From Branchiostoma lanceolatum (lineage: Eukaryota; Chordata; Leptocardii; Amphioxiformes; Branchiostomatidae), in assembly GCF_035083965.1 (NCBI RefSeq), contig NC_089739.1:9784001-9848000 (forward strand): a DNA stretch of 64,000 nucleotides, written 5' to 3'. The translations under genes and the position numbers were made by a program. The notes beneath the pieces are model-generated. The model ran no database searches, was not told where the DNA came from, and saw only the letters and a list, made by a program, of their open reading frames with translations. Below, one piece after another: positions 13,001-24,000 of this stretch. Position 1 is the first letter of the stretch; every line of letters begins with the position of its first letter.

Positions 13001-14129
13001 ACCGGCGATTTTTCTTCTGATGAGGCATCGTTAGGTTGCTATTTACGTATAGAAAAGGGATACACACATAACGTTAGAACTGAGTAGCGGGTTCGAGCGA
13101 TAGTGTGTAGTTAAGGGTGTGGAATTTACAGTGCAAAATGACAGTGCCTAAGCTTACTGTCCCATATTACATATAGTGCTAACGTTAGTGAATAGTTTCA
13201 TCAGCTTGGTGAATCACTGAATAGAAAAGTTATTTTGTTCACAACCAAGTATGTACACGAGCCGACGTTTCGATGACTGTCTGTCATCTTTACCAGAGCA
13301 ATACTGACTGGTTTACAGGTGTTACTGCTGAACAGTGCACTAGCTTTAATGCACTGTGAAGCATCATCAAAACATCGGCTCGTGTACCGCTTGGTTATGA
13401 ATAGAATGTTTTTTATATTCAGTGATTCACCAACCTGATGAAACTATTCACTAACGTTAGCACTATATGTAATATTGGACAGTAATCTTAGCACTAGTCA
13501 AGTCAAGTTTATTGCACAACGATTGTAACAGGTACAATGTAAGGCAAAAATAAAATACTACTGGCTACTTATATCAAGCTACTAAAAGCTATAGGTAGGT
13601 TCTATGCTATACAATGGTTAGGTTCTAGGCTGTACAATGCTCCATTTCAAACTACATGAAGGCACTATCTATATAATATTGACAGAGGTAGATGATATCA
13701 ACAGGAGATACAATAGGGAGTCGTATATGTCAATTATACAAATACATGATGAGGAGATGAATGTCTTATACAATCAAATCGCTATTTCACGGATTCTTTT
13801 TTGCATAGATGTATAGATAAATTGGCCTAGATATACTTGACACTGTCAGCGTAAATTTCCCCCTCCTCAGACTACACAATATCACTCAAACCCACTGAAA
13901 ACTATTATTTGTGCAGCGTCGGGGATACAAAACAAAGCTTCTTTAGTGTACTATATGTTGTACACCTTTTTGTTTAAATCTTTGCACGTAAGAATTCACG
14001 TAATACACTGAGACCGAACCGAATCACTACAAGTTCTTGGAGATTTATAGCAATTTATAGTATAGAAACAAACAAAGTTTGATCAAAACCAACCTTCTCA
14101 ACGAGTAGAGTTCTCTCGGTTTCCGTCAT
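7382..14129 (-). CDS. SLC6-type Na+-dependent neurotransmitter/amino acid symporter
   Basis: A plasma-membrane 12-TM sodium symporter of the LeuT fold, complete in 13 exons: 14094-14129, 12861-13038, 12049-12232, 11734-11878, 11085-11286, 10619-10781, 10112-10246, 9589-9725, 9126-9217, 8706-8807, 8357-8412, 7854-7974 and 7382-7606. All phases agree, giving 591 residues (start MTETERTLLV, stop TAG). TM1 carries GNVWRFPRM (55-63). TM5 carries the IWRGVKSIELV block. TM6 carries the unwound substrate-site segment DTSAGWGQ (267-274). It differs from vertebrate SLC6 members in having GTGN instead of GLGN before WRFP and ANNSGKNGG where vertebrate members have a KNGGGAF-type end. The loop between TM3 and TM4 is also short. 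It therefore belongs to a divergent, bacterial-like branch, and substrate cannot be told. The exon 3/4 joint uses the acceptor at 11879-11880, the only one that keeps frame. A decayed copy of the exon 2 end lies at 12594-12665. Confidence 0.92.
9727..10025. repeat. Poly-G tract and (CA)n microsatellite
   Basis: A G-rich run lies at 9734-9752 and a long, mostly perfect CA tract at 9848-10025. Both are in intron 7 of the SLC6-type gene, between exons 7 and 8. The long open frames of poly-His/Thr or poly-Cys/Val type across it are artefacts of the repeat. Confidence 0.95.
10283..10470. repeat. (GA)n-rich simple repeat
   Basis: An imperfect GAGA/GATA purine tract in intron 6 of the SLC6-type gene. 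A second one occupies 11375-11540 in intron 4. Neither is coding. Confidence 0.9.
11375..11540. repeat. (GA)n-rich simple repeat
   Basis: A purine tract with a perfect GA core near 11416-11443, in the intron between exons 4 and 5 of the SLC6-type gene. Confidence 0.9.
12594..12665 (-). pseudogene. Decayed copy of SLC6 exon 2 (TM1 core)
   Basis: The minus strand encodes GNAWRFPRIVANNSGK, a near repeat of GNVWRFPRMVANNSGK from real exon 2 (12861-13038). It lies about 270 bp downstream in intron 2. Across the aligned codons most differences are synonymous (CGA/CGG, CCC/CCA, GTC/GTT, AGC/AGT, GGG/GGA). Only Val to Ala and Met to Ile change the protein. Stops occur just upstream, and the donor GT after the exon end is lost, so it should not be spliced in. 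It looks like an old duplication of the exon's 3' border. Confidence 0.75.
13157..13491. mobile_element. MITE with about 80 bp inverted repeats
   Basis: The left arm starts ACTGTCCCATATTACATATA. The right arm ends with the complement, TATATGTAATATTGGACAGT. Inside are CTAACGTTAGTGAATAGTTT, a TGATGAAAC block and a decayed GACGTTTCGATGAC hairpin. The length is about 335 bp. It lies in SLC6 intron 1. A fragment with the same GAATAGTTTCATCAGGTTGG block lies at 31930-31980. Confidence 0.8.
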
Positions 14130-14797
14130 TTTCTTTTACCGACTCGTAGTTTCTGTATTGTTTCAGCTTCAAGAACACACTAGCAGTGGTCGATCCCTCA
14201 TATTAAAGGATGCATATTGTAGAAGTCACAACCAAATATTACACTAAATGTGGATTAAAAAACGAGAGGTCAGACACGTTATAAAAACCGTAGTAGTCTG
14301 CTCTAGCGCTTAGGGCTGTCTTCGGCGGGGCAGTGGGGTAACAGTGAGATCTAACCGGTTCTCTGGAGTCAATCAAAAGAGACCACTTAATAATTATAAT
14401 ATTATAATGAGGTGAATTCAATGAAGCTACCCAGTCCAACCACATCCACCAGAATGCCTTCAAAGCTTCTTCTTCTTCCGTTCCAAACAAATAAGGTCAA
14501 TGACCTGGATGTGACAGCTGACACCGTGACACTGTGGTGTTCGATTATGTCATGCAACGTTAGCAAGCCATTTGTTACAGAACAGAGCTCGAGGTTTTTT
14601 AAAATTGTTATGTGGTTGTGCTTCAATTGAGTATGAATAAACCACTATGATACTAGTACATGTACATGTAGTACATTGTTTAATAGGCAAGACAAATGCT
14701 TGCAAAACCTTTCTGGTTCTCTTTTCGTCCTTCCAGACAAAAAACACGTACTAAACATGCGTATCACTATGAAAAGCCTCAAGAACATGCATAAAAG

Positions 14798-15999
14798 AGG
14801 GCCTGCATGCCCCTTTTCCGTAAGGCGTAATCAGGCCGTTTTAGACTTCGTAATCCGTAATCAGCCACCCAAAATCAACGTAATTCGTAATCAGTACATT
14901 GGCCGTAACGCGTAATTGGTCACTTTGATTCTACGTAAAACGTAGGCAATTACCTTTATGCAACGTAAAACGTAATCTACTAGCAAAACGTAGGCTTATT
15001 TCCAGCATAGTCTCCCGGCAAAGTTGCCCCTCAAGATGCAGGAAATAGCATTTCAGAGGGTAAAGATCTCAAAATTTTCCCGTGAAACATGCGCCTAGAC
15101 CCACTTAGTATTGTCGCGCCTCTGGTAAAAAATATGTTCTGAGGGCGTCGCCCCCAAATATCAAGCTGGAATCATTGTGTATTTTTCAATCAAAGAGATG
15201 CCATAAAACATAGCTTAGATTACCAGCCAAATGTGCCCCTAAAAATGCAGGAAATAGCGTTTCAAAGGGTAAAGATTTCAAAATTTTCTCGAGGTGCATG
15301 CCCTCGGGCCCACCGGCGATTGTTGCATGTACGCCTCCGGCAAAAATATGTCAGGAGGGCAAACAATCTAGCAGAAACCCTTGTGTACTTTTCACTATGA
15401 GTGCAGATATTGCCCCTCAAAATGTATTTGAGCGGGTCGAGATTTTACAATTTTCCCGGGTATTCTCTCGGATCCCGGCGCCTACAATCGCCGGGCCGCT
15501 CCGACGCGATATATGTCGGGACTCGGGGCATCGCGCACCATACCATTAAACTCTTGTATATTCTTTTTACTTATAGATATGTCATCAAACATAGCTTAGT
15601 GTAACAGCAAAATTTGGCACTCAAAATCAAGGTTATAGCATTGCAGGGGGTCAAGAGTTTCAAAATTTTCCCGGACCGTGGTCAATGTACGTTCGAATTC
15701 AGCAATATCTTGCTGTCCCCTCCCATACGAAATTCCCTGCCGCCGTCACGGCTACTCATTATAGTTACTAGTACGGTTTAGTTTGGTCATCAACAGATTC
15801 ATTGTCACCACAATAAATATAAAAATTAATAATTTTGATGTAGAACTAGATAGTTGAATCATGCGTTAAGTGTTTAAGTCGGTTGGAAAGCCTCATGATT
15901 TAACGTAATTCGTAATCAGCTCTGAAAATTTAACGTAATTCGTAATCGGCGGCAAAAATTTAACGTAATTCGTAATCACTACCCCCCCATGCAGGCCCT
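14798..15999. mobile_element. Non-autonomous hAT-like DNA transposon, 1.2 kb
   Basis: The ends are AGGGCCTGCATG and CATGCAGGCCCT. They are flanked by CATAAAAG (14790-14797) and CATAAAAC (16000-16007), a 7/8 target-site duplication of hAT size. Subterminal regions are packed with CGTAATTCGTAATC-type repeats on both sides. The middle (about 15000-15690) holds four diverged units of about 190-200 bp that share GCCCCTCAA-ATGCAGGAAATAGC and TTTCAAAATTTTCCCG. There is no transposase frame. It lies between the SLC6 and HACD start sites, which are divergent. Confidence 0.75.
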
Positions 16000-16119
16000 C
16001 ATAAAACACCGAGCCTTACCCTACATCTGCTTGGAGATAACTATGGGCGGATCGCTTCAGTTCGAAATTTCCCGCCATTTTGTTTGACCTTTCACCTCCA
16101 CAGTTCCCTCTACACCATC

Positions 16120-19100
16120 ATGGCGGCAGGTGGAAAAGCTGGGCCGAAGTCTCCTTCAAAACCTCGGGCCGTCCCGGGGCCAGGGCCTCTGGCGCACGGC
16201 TGGCTCGTTCTCTACAACATCGTGCTTACGGCAGGGTTAGTACAACCTTTCTGTGTAATTATTTGGTGTTTCGGACGTTCGGTTCTGTTGAAATGCGCTG
16301 TTACATGCGACCATATCAATATCATGAATAATTTGTTAACGGTACCATAATTTGAAAGACTTTGACCCCCAGGTCCCTTTCTTTGCACTGCAAAAACAAG
16401 CAAACTCTTGCAGTTTTACTCCAGTTTGGGACAATATTGCAAACCCTCCGAAAGAAATGCACAGCCCTTTTTTTAACGTTTTGGGTGCGATCCGTGCAGC
16501 TTAAATTTTTAATGAGGTCGCGATAAAATCTTTGTCCATAAACGTGGGAGTATGGTCACTGAAAAACCTGAATTCTACTTGTTGAAGAGTACACATGTAC
16601 TTCACTTCATTTCACCTTTATTCCAGTAGGGAATGGTAATTTTTTTTCTTCTATTTTAGACTCTAGATAGCGTAAACGATCGCATAGTTTACTAGCTAGT
16701 GACACCCATGGACTTGGGCGGGGCAAAAGGGGCGTGGCTACAGTCATGGCATATCTGCATATTTACGACGACTTTTACTGAACTATCTTCAAAGTAAACA
16801 TCTAGAATCGTACCTAAATAGCATATAAATATATGTTTGTAGAGTAGATAGCAAATTTTACATATGGAAAGTGATATTTTGGTCTGAGGATTTGATTGTT
16901 ATTTTCTGAAACATTGACCTAGCGATGTGACATATCCTGTGCTTTTTCACCTTGACTCCTTCTCCAATGACGTGTGTTTAGTGTCAGTGTACATTCCCGA
17001 GATTTCACTCTGTTATCAGATAGGCTTGTTTACGTTGTGAGGGTGGTGTGGAAGGGATTGGCCTCGATACCGGGACACATTGGCTCACATGTAACATCAA
17101 CTAACATAATCCCACCAGGGTACTTAATTCCACCACCCAAAAAAGATACAATGGTACCCAGGGTAATCCTTTGTTGGTAGATTAAGTCCTAATGTATGTG
17201 TACATGATCAGGCCAAAGATAGTTTCATCCTCAGCCATACCTGCAATGGTGCAGCCCCCAGAGATCTGATGTTTGTACATTGTTGTACCTTACAGGTGGA
17301 TAGCAGTTCTGTATGTGTACATTGTGCATGTGCTAAACAACCCCAGCCCCAGAGATCTGATGTTTGTACATTGTTGTACCTTACAGGTGGATAGCAGTTC
17401 TGTACGTGTACATTGTGCATGTGCTGAATAACCCCAGCCCACCTGAGAGATCTGATATTTGTACATTGTTGTACCTTACAGGTGGATAGCGGTTCTGTAT
17501 GTGTACATTGTGCATGTGCTGAATAACCCCAGCCCCCAGAGAGCTGATGTTTGTACATTGTTGTACCTTACAGGTGGATAGCGGTTCTGTACGTGTACAT
17601 TGTGCATGTGCTGAATAATCCCAGCCCACCAGAGGTGTACTCAGGGATATACGACAGTGTGGAGGTGGTGCTGAAGGTGTTCCAGTCCCTTGCCTTGCTG
17701 GAGGTGAGGAAAAAAATTAGTAGATCATTGGGTATACAGTAGATAATGTGACATGTAGTACTACTTTTCATTAGTTTACTCTAGGCATAGGCACATACTA
17801 GTAGCTCACTAGCTGAGTGTTTTTTTTCTGTTCTTCTTTAATTTGAGAGGAAACGTTCTGTTTTTTTCTTTTCTGATTTATATCTTATCTGCTAGACACA
17901 AACATTCAACACTAGCTGACTGTTGATGATTTTTGATGAAAATATATGATACTGTAACGTTAACTTGAAATCATGACAGGGCAAAGATACATTTCCCATG
18001 CATTACTACTGTAACTCTACTACAGACTGACTACAAGTGTAGTTTCAACTGCAAACTTAAATCACTGCAGAAACCTAACAGATTGACTGCATGTACAGCA
18101 AAGTTATGCATGTTTATGTTTTGAGTCTGACACAGGGTGACTTTACAACAGGATTGGTCTTTTTGGTCACTACTACTGATCACTACTACCAAGCAATTCT
18201 TTAAAAGGTCATATTTTTATAGAAGGTGTAATGTGTTGTTCTTGTTGTCCCTTCGCAAATGTTACCTGTGTGTTTAGATCGTGCACGCGGCGCTGGGTAT
18301 CGTCCCCTCCAACGTCCTACTGACGGCGTTCCAAGTCTTCTCCAGGGTGTTTCTGTTGTGGGGCGTGGCACATCCTTTTAAGGAGGTACTGTACATGTAC
18401 ATGCCAATCTGTAAACAATCTGCCAATCTGTAAACACTCTGTTTTTGTGGTGCTCTATTAGTTTACTGTTTATGGTTGAAAACATTCTGTAGTACAGCTG
18501 TAATAATGTACATGTATTTGGCAATTGCATATTTGCGGTGTCTTATAGATTCATGGTGAAGAAGTCAGCATGAAAACGGCAAAAATAAAACCACTGCAAA
18601 CAATGTTGAACAAAAATGTACTTTGTGTTGGAAAAAGTTGTTTTTCAGGCTGTATAGGGCTACTTTGCAGAATATTGCAGAATGTTCTGCACTTTCTTAA
18701 GGCATAGACTAGTCTGGGTGCCAACTATCGTAGGACTACAGTTATACAATAGATTTTCCATATGTTTTGGTATGAGACAAGTCTGGATATGAGCCTATGC
18801 ATGCTTGGCTGCTGTATGTATATTTTGTAGCTTTGAATGTACATTTTGTAGCTTTGTTTGTACATTTTGTAGCTTTGTATGTACATTTTGTAGCTTTGTA
18901 ACAGATGTTGTGTATATTTTACCAGGCCCAGACCAGCCTGGGTATGAGCCTGTGCATTGCTGCCTGGACCATCACAGAGATCATCCGGTACTCTTTCTAC
19001 ACCTTCGCTCTGCTCAAAATGAAGCCCTACGTCCTACAGTGGTGCAGGTGAGGTATTATACACACAGCTACAGCCCAACCTGTCTATAAGTGTCGCTCAA

Positions 19101-21051
19101 GTTATCTGAAGAAATTGGTTATACTCAAAGAAGATAGGTGGCCACTATGTCGACATGATTGTTAATACGTATGTCAATTGGAAAAATATATAAAGAACCA
19201 TGCACCAAAAATTGGTCACACTGGTACTGATTTGACTGTATATTCAGGGCTTGAAGTACCATCTGGGTAAAAAGCAAATTACCAGGTAGTGCTGGTAAAA
19301 TGGGGGCTGTGAAGGTGTTTCTGATTACCACTAGTCCACAAACTGAATATACAACATTGAAAGAGTTTTGTTTGTTGTACTGATAGTGTAACAGTGTGGT
19401 TTGAGTGCCACTTACAGACCAGTCTAACTGGTCCAGACCTTTTAGCCTAGTGGTAAGTGCGTTGGATTTCTGAGCTGGCGGCCCAGGTTCCATTCCCGGG
19501 GGACTGTAACTTGTGCGTTTCAGTGGTTCCCACACTAAGGAATTGAATCTGGGCCTTGGCGGTGAGAGCTCCAAATTTCTTTCAAATTGTTACAGTGGGA
19601 TCCTTAAATTCCTTTTTTTCATGATATTGAAAGAAAATGAATGGCACCCCGTTGTAAGTCTTAAGCAATGACATTATGTTATCTTCTTTCCTACCAGATA
19701 TACGTTCTTCATAGTGCTGTACCCAATTGGTGTGTCTGTAAGTACGATGTTCTCACTTACATACTAGATTCTTTAGACACCTCTACTTACAGTTTCCATA
19801 CATGGCATTCCTGGCTAGACGCTGTTTATTTGGGAAATGCATTTTTAAAACATGATAAAGTCATTGTTTTAGGGCATCTTCCATTCAGTGGACTTTATCT
19901 TGTACATGATTTTAGTTCGTTCCTAGCAGTGCTTGAAGTCGAATACATCTCTTCTGCTACAATACCAACATTTTGAGTCTAGTACTTACTAAACCAACAA
20001 AGCACTCAGCAATTATCATGAAATCATATTGGTGGCTGTGGTATCAGGTCACAAGATTTGTTTTTGAATTATGTCTTATATCTCTATCAGTATCAATAAA
20101 CTGTCATGCATCTTGTGAGTTTTTTAGGTACATTTAAGTTATAGCTGTATAAAATTTATGCAAACTTGGAAGATCTAAAGGCACTTCCATCCTGTTCCAA
20201 TAGGGGGAGCTGCTAGCCATCTACAGTGCCCTAACACCGGCTGCTGAGCAGAAGGCATTCTCCCTGGAGATGCCCAACCCTCTCAACTTCTCCTTCTACT
20301 ACCACTACTTCCTGGTGGGAGGCATGCTCACTTACATACCAGGTAAGTACACAGTTTGCTCATTTTAAGATTTATATATAGCTCGGACATGTGGTAAGGG
20401 ATTGCGTTTGTCGTTTCGGATGGTGACGTAAAGCCGGCGGCCCCGTGTATGAGGGAGCTTCAGGCATTAGCCTCAAGCGTCAAACCTCTGCACGTAAAAG
20501 AACCCAACACACCTATCGAGAAGAGTAGGGGTGACCCGGTGTGCTTGGCCAAAAACGCGAGCCGTGGCAAAGCTTCATTGCACTATTAGCTCAGTTTGAG
20601 GTTTGACCGCTTTGTTAAGCAGTGAGTCATGTTTCAATACCCTGGAAAAATAGTACCCTACTAAAGCTCCTTTTTTTTGTATGCCTCCTTTAGTCAAGTT
20701 TCCCTTGCTGATACAATATTTACCATTCTTTCTGGAGTTCAGCAAAATTCAGTCATACAAATACTGGTATCAAAATGTAGAACAAAATTTACTTTTGAAT
20801 GAACAGAACACTTCACTAAGTCTCATCCCAAACTGCATACTCTCTTGTAGAGTAGTTTTGTTTCCAAGAATGGTTTTGAAGTAATAGTTACCACATCATG
20901 TATCTTATACAATTGCTATCTTATACAATTGTGTAATGAAGTTCTCATCTGCTTTTTTGTCTTTGCAGTTTTCCCCCAGTTGTATTTCCACATGGTCCGA
21001 CAGCGCAGAAAGATAATCGGTGGTGTCACCAAGGTGGTCAAGAAGGAATAA
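16120..21051 (+). CDS. HACD: Very-long-chain (3R)-3-hydroxyacyl-CoA dehydratase (HACD1/2 type)
   Basis: An ER-membrane enzyme of the PTPLA/HACD family. It removes water from 3-hydroxyacyl-CoA, the third step of very-long-chain fatty acid elongation. It is complete in seven exons: 16120-16235, 17574-17703, 18278-18385, 18926-19047, 19698-19737, 20204-20342 and 20969-21051. Phases agree, giving 245 residues (human HACD2 has about 254). The start [10 protein letters not shown] is preceded by a short pyrimidine-rich leader. Several hydrophobic segments span the protein ([46 protein letters not shown]). The catalytic Tyr and Glu of the family, spaced seven apart, are Y167 and E174 in LYPIGVSGE, split over exons 5 and 6. 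The C-terminus is VVKKE. HACD1/2 rather than HACD3, because no N-terminal CS domain is present; HACD1 versus HACD2 is not resolved. The exon 2 acceptor is quadruplicated. Confidence 0.96.
17255..17640 (+). repeat. Tandem repeat over HACD exon 2 acceptor (4 copies)
   Basis: Units of 91, 95 and 92 bp contain the 3' splice site (TTGTACCTTACAG/G) plus the first 17 or so codons of exon 2 ([17 protein letters not shown]). Acceptors fall at 17295, 17386, 17481 and 17573. Only the last joins the rest of the exon in frame; the other three run into a stop within about 30 codons. Differences within the coding part are all at third positions (GCA/GCG, TAT/TAC, CTA/CTG, AAC/AAT). Copies 1 and 3 share variants, as do 2 and 4, which suggests duplication of a two-unit block. 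Confidence 0.95.
18700..18975 (+). repeat. Degenerate repeat over HACD exon 4 acceptor, with 20-bp satellite
   Basis: Sequence 18774-18815 (AGACAAGTCTGGATATGAGC and on) is a diverged copy of the start of exon 4 (18929-18968, AGACCAGCCTGGGTATGAGC and on), about 155 bp upstream. A weaker third piece lies at 18702-18721. Between copy and exon are four units of about 20 bp, TGTACATTTTGTAGCTTTG, at 18815-18900. The copied exon parts are preceded by no good acceptor, so they are probably silent. Confidence 0.7.
19435..19580 (+). mobile_element. tRNA-derived SINE head
   Basis: It has an A-box-like TAGCCTAGTGGTAAG and a B-box GGTTCCATTCC spaced as in tRNA, but no cloverleaf acceptor stem that I can close. 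It is therefore a SINE head or tRNA relic in HACD intron 4, not a tRNA gene. Confidence 0.55.
20385..20590 (+). mobile_element. SINE family A fragment
   Basis: It shares GACGTAAAGCCGGCGGCCCC, the ACGTAAAAGAACCCAACACA block and AAGAGTAGGGGTGACCCGGT with the 3' body of the SINE-A copies elsewhere in the window. The tRNA-like head is missing. It lies in the last HACD intron. Confidence 0.5.
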
Positions 21052-24000
21052 AAAGAAACCTACTCATTGATTTAACCTTATTCCTGCTGACATGACTTTC
21101 TAGCTCCAAATTTGTACTGGTTACAGGGTTAAGCAGCAGAGAGAAGGATAAAAACTAGACAGTGAAAAGTAATTTTGCCAAAAACATTGTGTTCAAGACT
21201 GTGCAAGATTGTTAAGAAGTTGTTACTCAAGAATGTAACGATTAGCACAAATAACTCCTAGTACTTCAATGTAATAAGTTGAATTTGGACAATAGTGATA
21301 CCAATGTATGTGATGATGGCTGTGAGTTGTGTAAAAAGCATGTCATCTTGCAGATAAGTAACAAATTGATAGAATGTGCTAAATATAAATTCTATATGTA
21401 ATTCCAGACTACTTAAAAAGAATATTAGTCTTTTCCAATGTAGCCTTTAGCTTTCTTAACTAAGATATCAATGTGTACCATGATAATGAGATGATAAGTG
21501 GTTAAAATCATTATGGTCAGTTTTAAATGCTGAAAAGTTTCACATTTGCTTAGATGTGTCAGGAATCAAATACCGTTGATGCCAGCTTTTGTACCTCGGA
21601 AGGCTTACCTAGATTTTGCTAGTTTAGATGATTGAGGCTATGCTTATTTCTGCATACTTTATGAATATAGATTTTACAAGTTTTGCTTGAAGGCCAAGTG
21701 TGATTTTACAAGATTATCCTGGCTCGGAGAATGGACCAATTAATAATTTGCAATTTCATTTTTTAAAAATTTAAAGATATATTTGTTGTACCATTTTTTT
21801 TAGTTTTAACATATCGTAAGATTAAAGCATACATTTTGTAGTTTTGAAATGATATGAAAATGCAGTCGTGATAGTGATATTATATCAAGTTTCAGAGCAA
21901 GCGACTTTATTACATTTTTAAGTTGCAGATGATGTTTATTGTTGACATCCTTTTGAAAGGTTGATTTGAAGCTCAGGCATCAGGTAATTAATGTCTTGTT
22001 GCTATTGTATGACCTGCTTTGTCGAATTTGAATACATATCTTTGTCGAGATCATCTGCGTTATTGATTGTTCTTTTGAGTGAACCGATGCTAATGATTTC
22101 CTACGATTATTGTAGTCACTGTGGTGATACAAGTATAAAGGCCAGGTTGTAACTAAAGCTGTTCATGTCCTTGGTGCTGAATAGGCTTTCCTCTCCCCTT
22201 TTAAAAGCTCTTTTAACAGCTCACAAAATACAAATGTCATCTTAATGTGAACCAATCAGCATCATAGATACATCCATCATTATGACTTTATGAGCCTCAG
22301 CATTATGGATCAAAAGCGACTTCTAGCAGACAGTGAAATTATTGCTGCAGCAGCAAATATCATCCAGCGCGACTGCAATAATGATTTGGATCGCCAGAGG
22401 CCCTCACTGACTTTCTGGAAAAAGGAGAAGAATTAAAGATCTAAGTTTCAGAATCAATAATTCGGTTCTACCAACATTTGTACAACACAACAGTAATATT
22501 TTTAGACTGATTTTCCAACAGCCGTTAAAGCAATACACTGGCACAATTTGATTTTACATAAAATTTTATTGACCAATCACAATATTCTGCAGATATCTGT
22601 ATATATTACTAATAATTTTGGAATGAGTCTTGATTAAATTAACATCTAACATTTAAATATTAACCACTTTATGACAACGTAACCCAAGGTTCAAGTCTTC
22701 ACATCAAAGACACATACATGACTTAAACTGAAACAGTTTTTCTTTGACAACATAGAACGTACACAAAATAGTCATACACAAATCTCACCACAAGACCAAA
22801 GTATAACCCCAAACACTTTTTGTGTGGCATATCCTTCCTTGGTTTCACATTCAAGTCTAAACAAGGTTCCCCTCTTTTGAAAGAAGCCCCTTTATTATGT
22901 ATTGGTCATCTGTTAATGTCAAAAAATTTGTTGACTTACCCCAAAATATACAGAAAAGTCGTCACAACTCACAGAACAAAATTCATCACAAAATTGCACC
23001 AATGTATGTAACATTTCAAACAAAGTGTCCATCCCAAAATTGCAACATATTGCACTGCTACATTTTGTATTACCAACATGTTACCTTGATCTATAAGTGT
23101 TCATAAACACAATGTACACGTAATGGTACTTTCTCATAAACATACTCAAGCCTCCCATATATACACATAAATGGCATCAGATTAACTTTATCAGTACTTA
23201 ACACTTATATAATAATACAATAAATTCCACTAATAATCAAGAATCCAATCACCATATCCAACAATGACAACATATACATAATATTATCTATAAAGCATAA
23301 CTATGTAAACTTACATCATATAGTCCTGAAATTCATACATTTACAATAAGCAGTATATTACAAACAAGGAAAAAGGTGGGAAGCATAACATCAGCAGAAA
23401 GCTATAATAATCATAACATGATTGTCACATAAATTATTTTAGATCGAGAAATGAAAGATATTCATCAAGCAAGAGGAATGCTTTTTTTCAGTGAAGTATC
23501 AATGGAAAATTAACTTAAAGCCACTCACCCATTTGACATACACAGTCATGTATAAATGCACATCTTTTTGCCATTTTTTTACCTTTTCTGATACGTTCTT
23601 GATCTAGAGCTAAAAATCCATAATCAGACATGTACATGTAGTAAGAGCTCACTAGGGTAAAGAGTAGCATACTGATAAGCAACATAATGCTGTTAATATT
23701 AAGTTGCCTAATTATGATAAAAGACAGCCATACTTGCATGTAGAGTCCAACACACTGATGGAATTTTAGCTTTGGCACCGCAGCACAAAAGCTCTACCAT
23801 ACTGAGTCATAGATGATCTCTTGTGTGTTATAGAAACAGGGTTGGACAAGAGCCCATTGGAACGAATGCCCCAGGCCAGTAAAAGTGCTGACCAGGCTAG
23901 CACATGCCCTCCTGTACTTGCCCGATCTGGCCATTTTTTTCATGGATAGATATTGGTCCACTAGCCTCACAATACTTTTCAGTGCTCTTTCCTACTGAAA

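Noticed and set aside
19435..19505. tRNA gene candidate
   Set aside because: A- and B-box-like blocks are present, but acceptor and anticodon stems do not close and SINE-type sequence follows.
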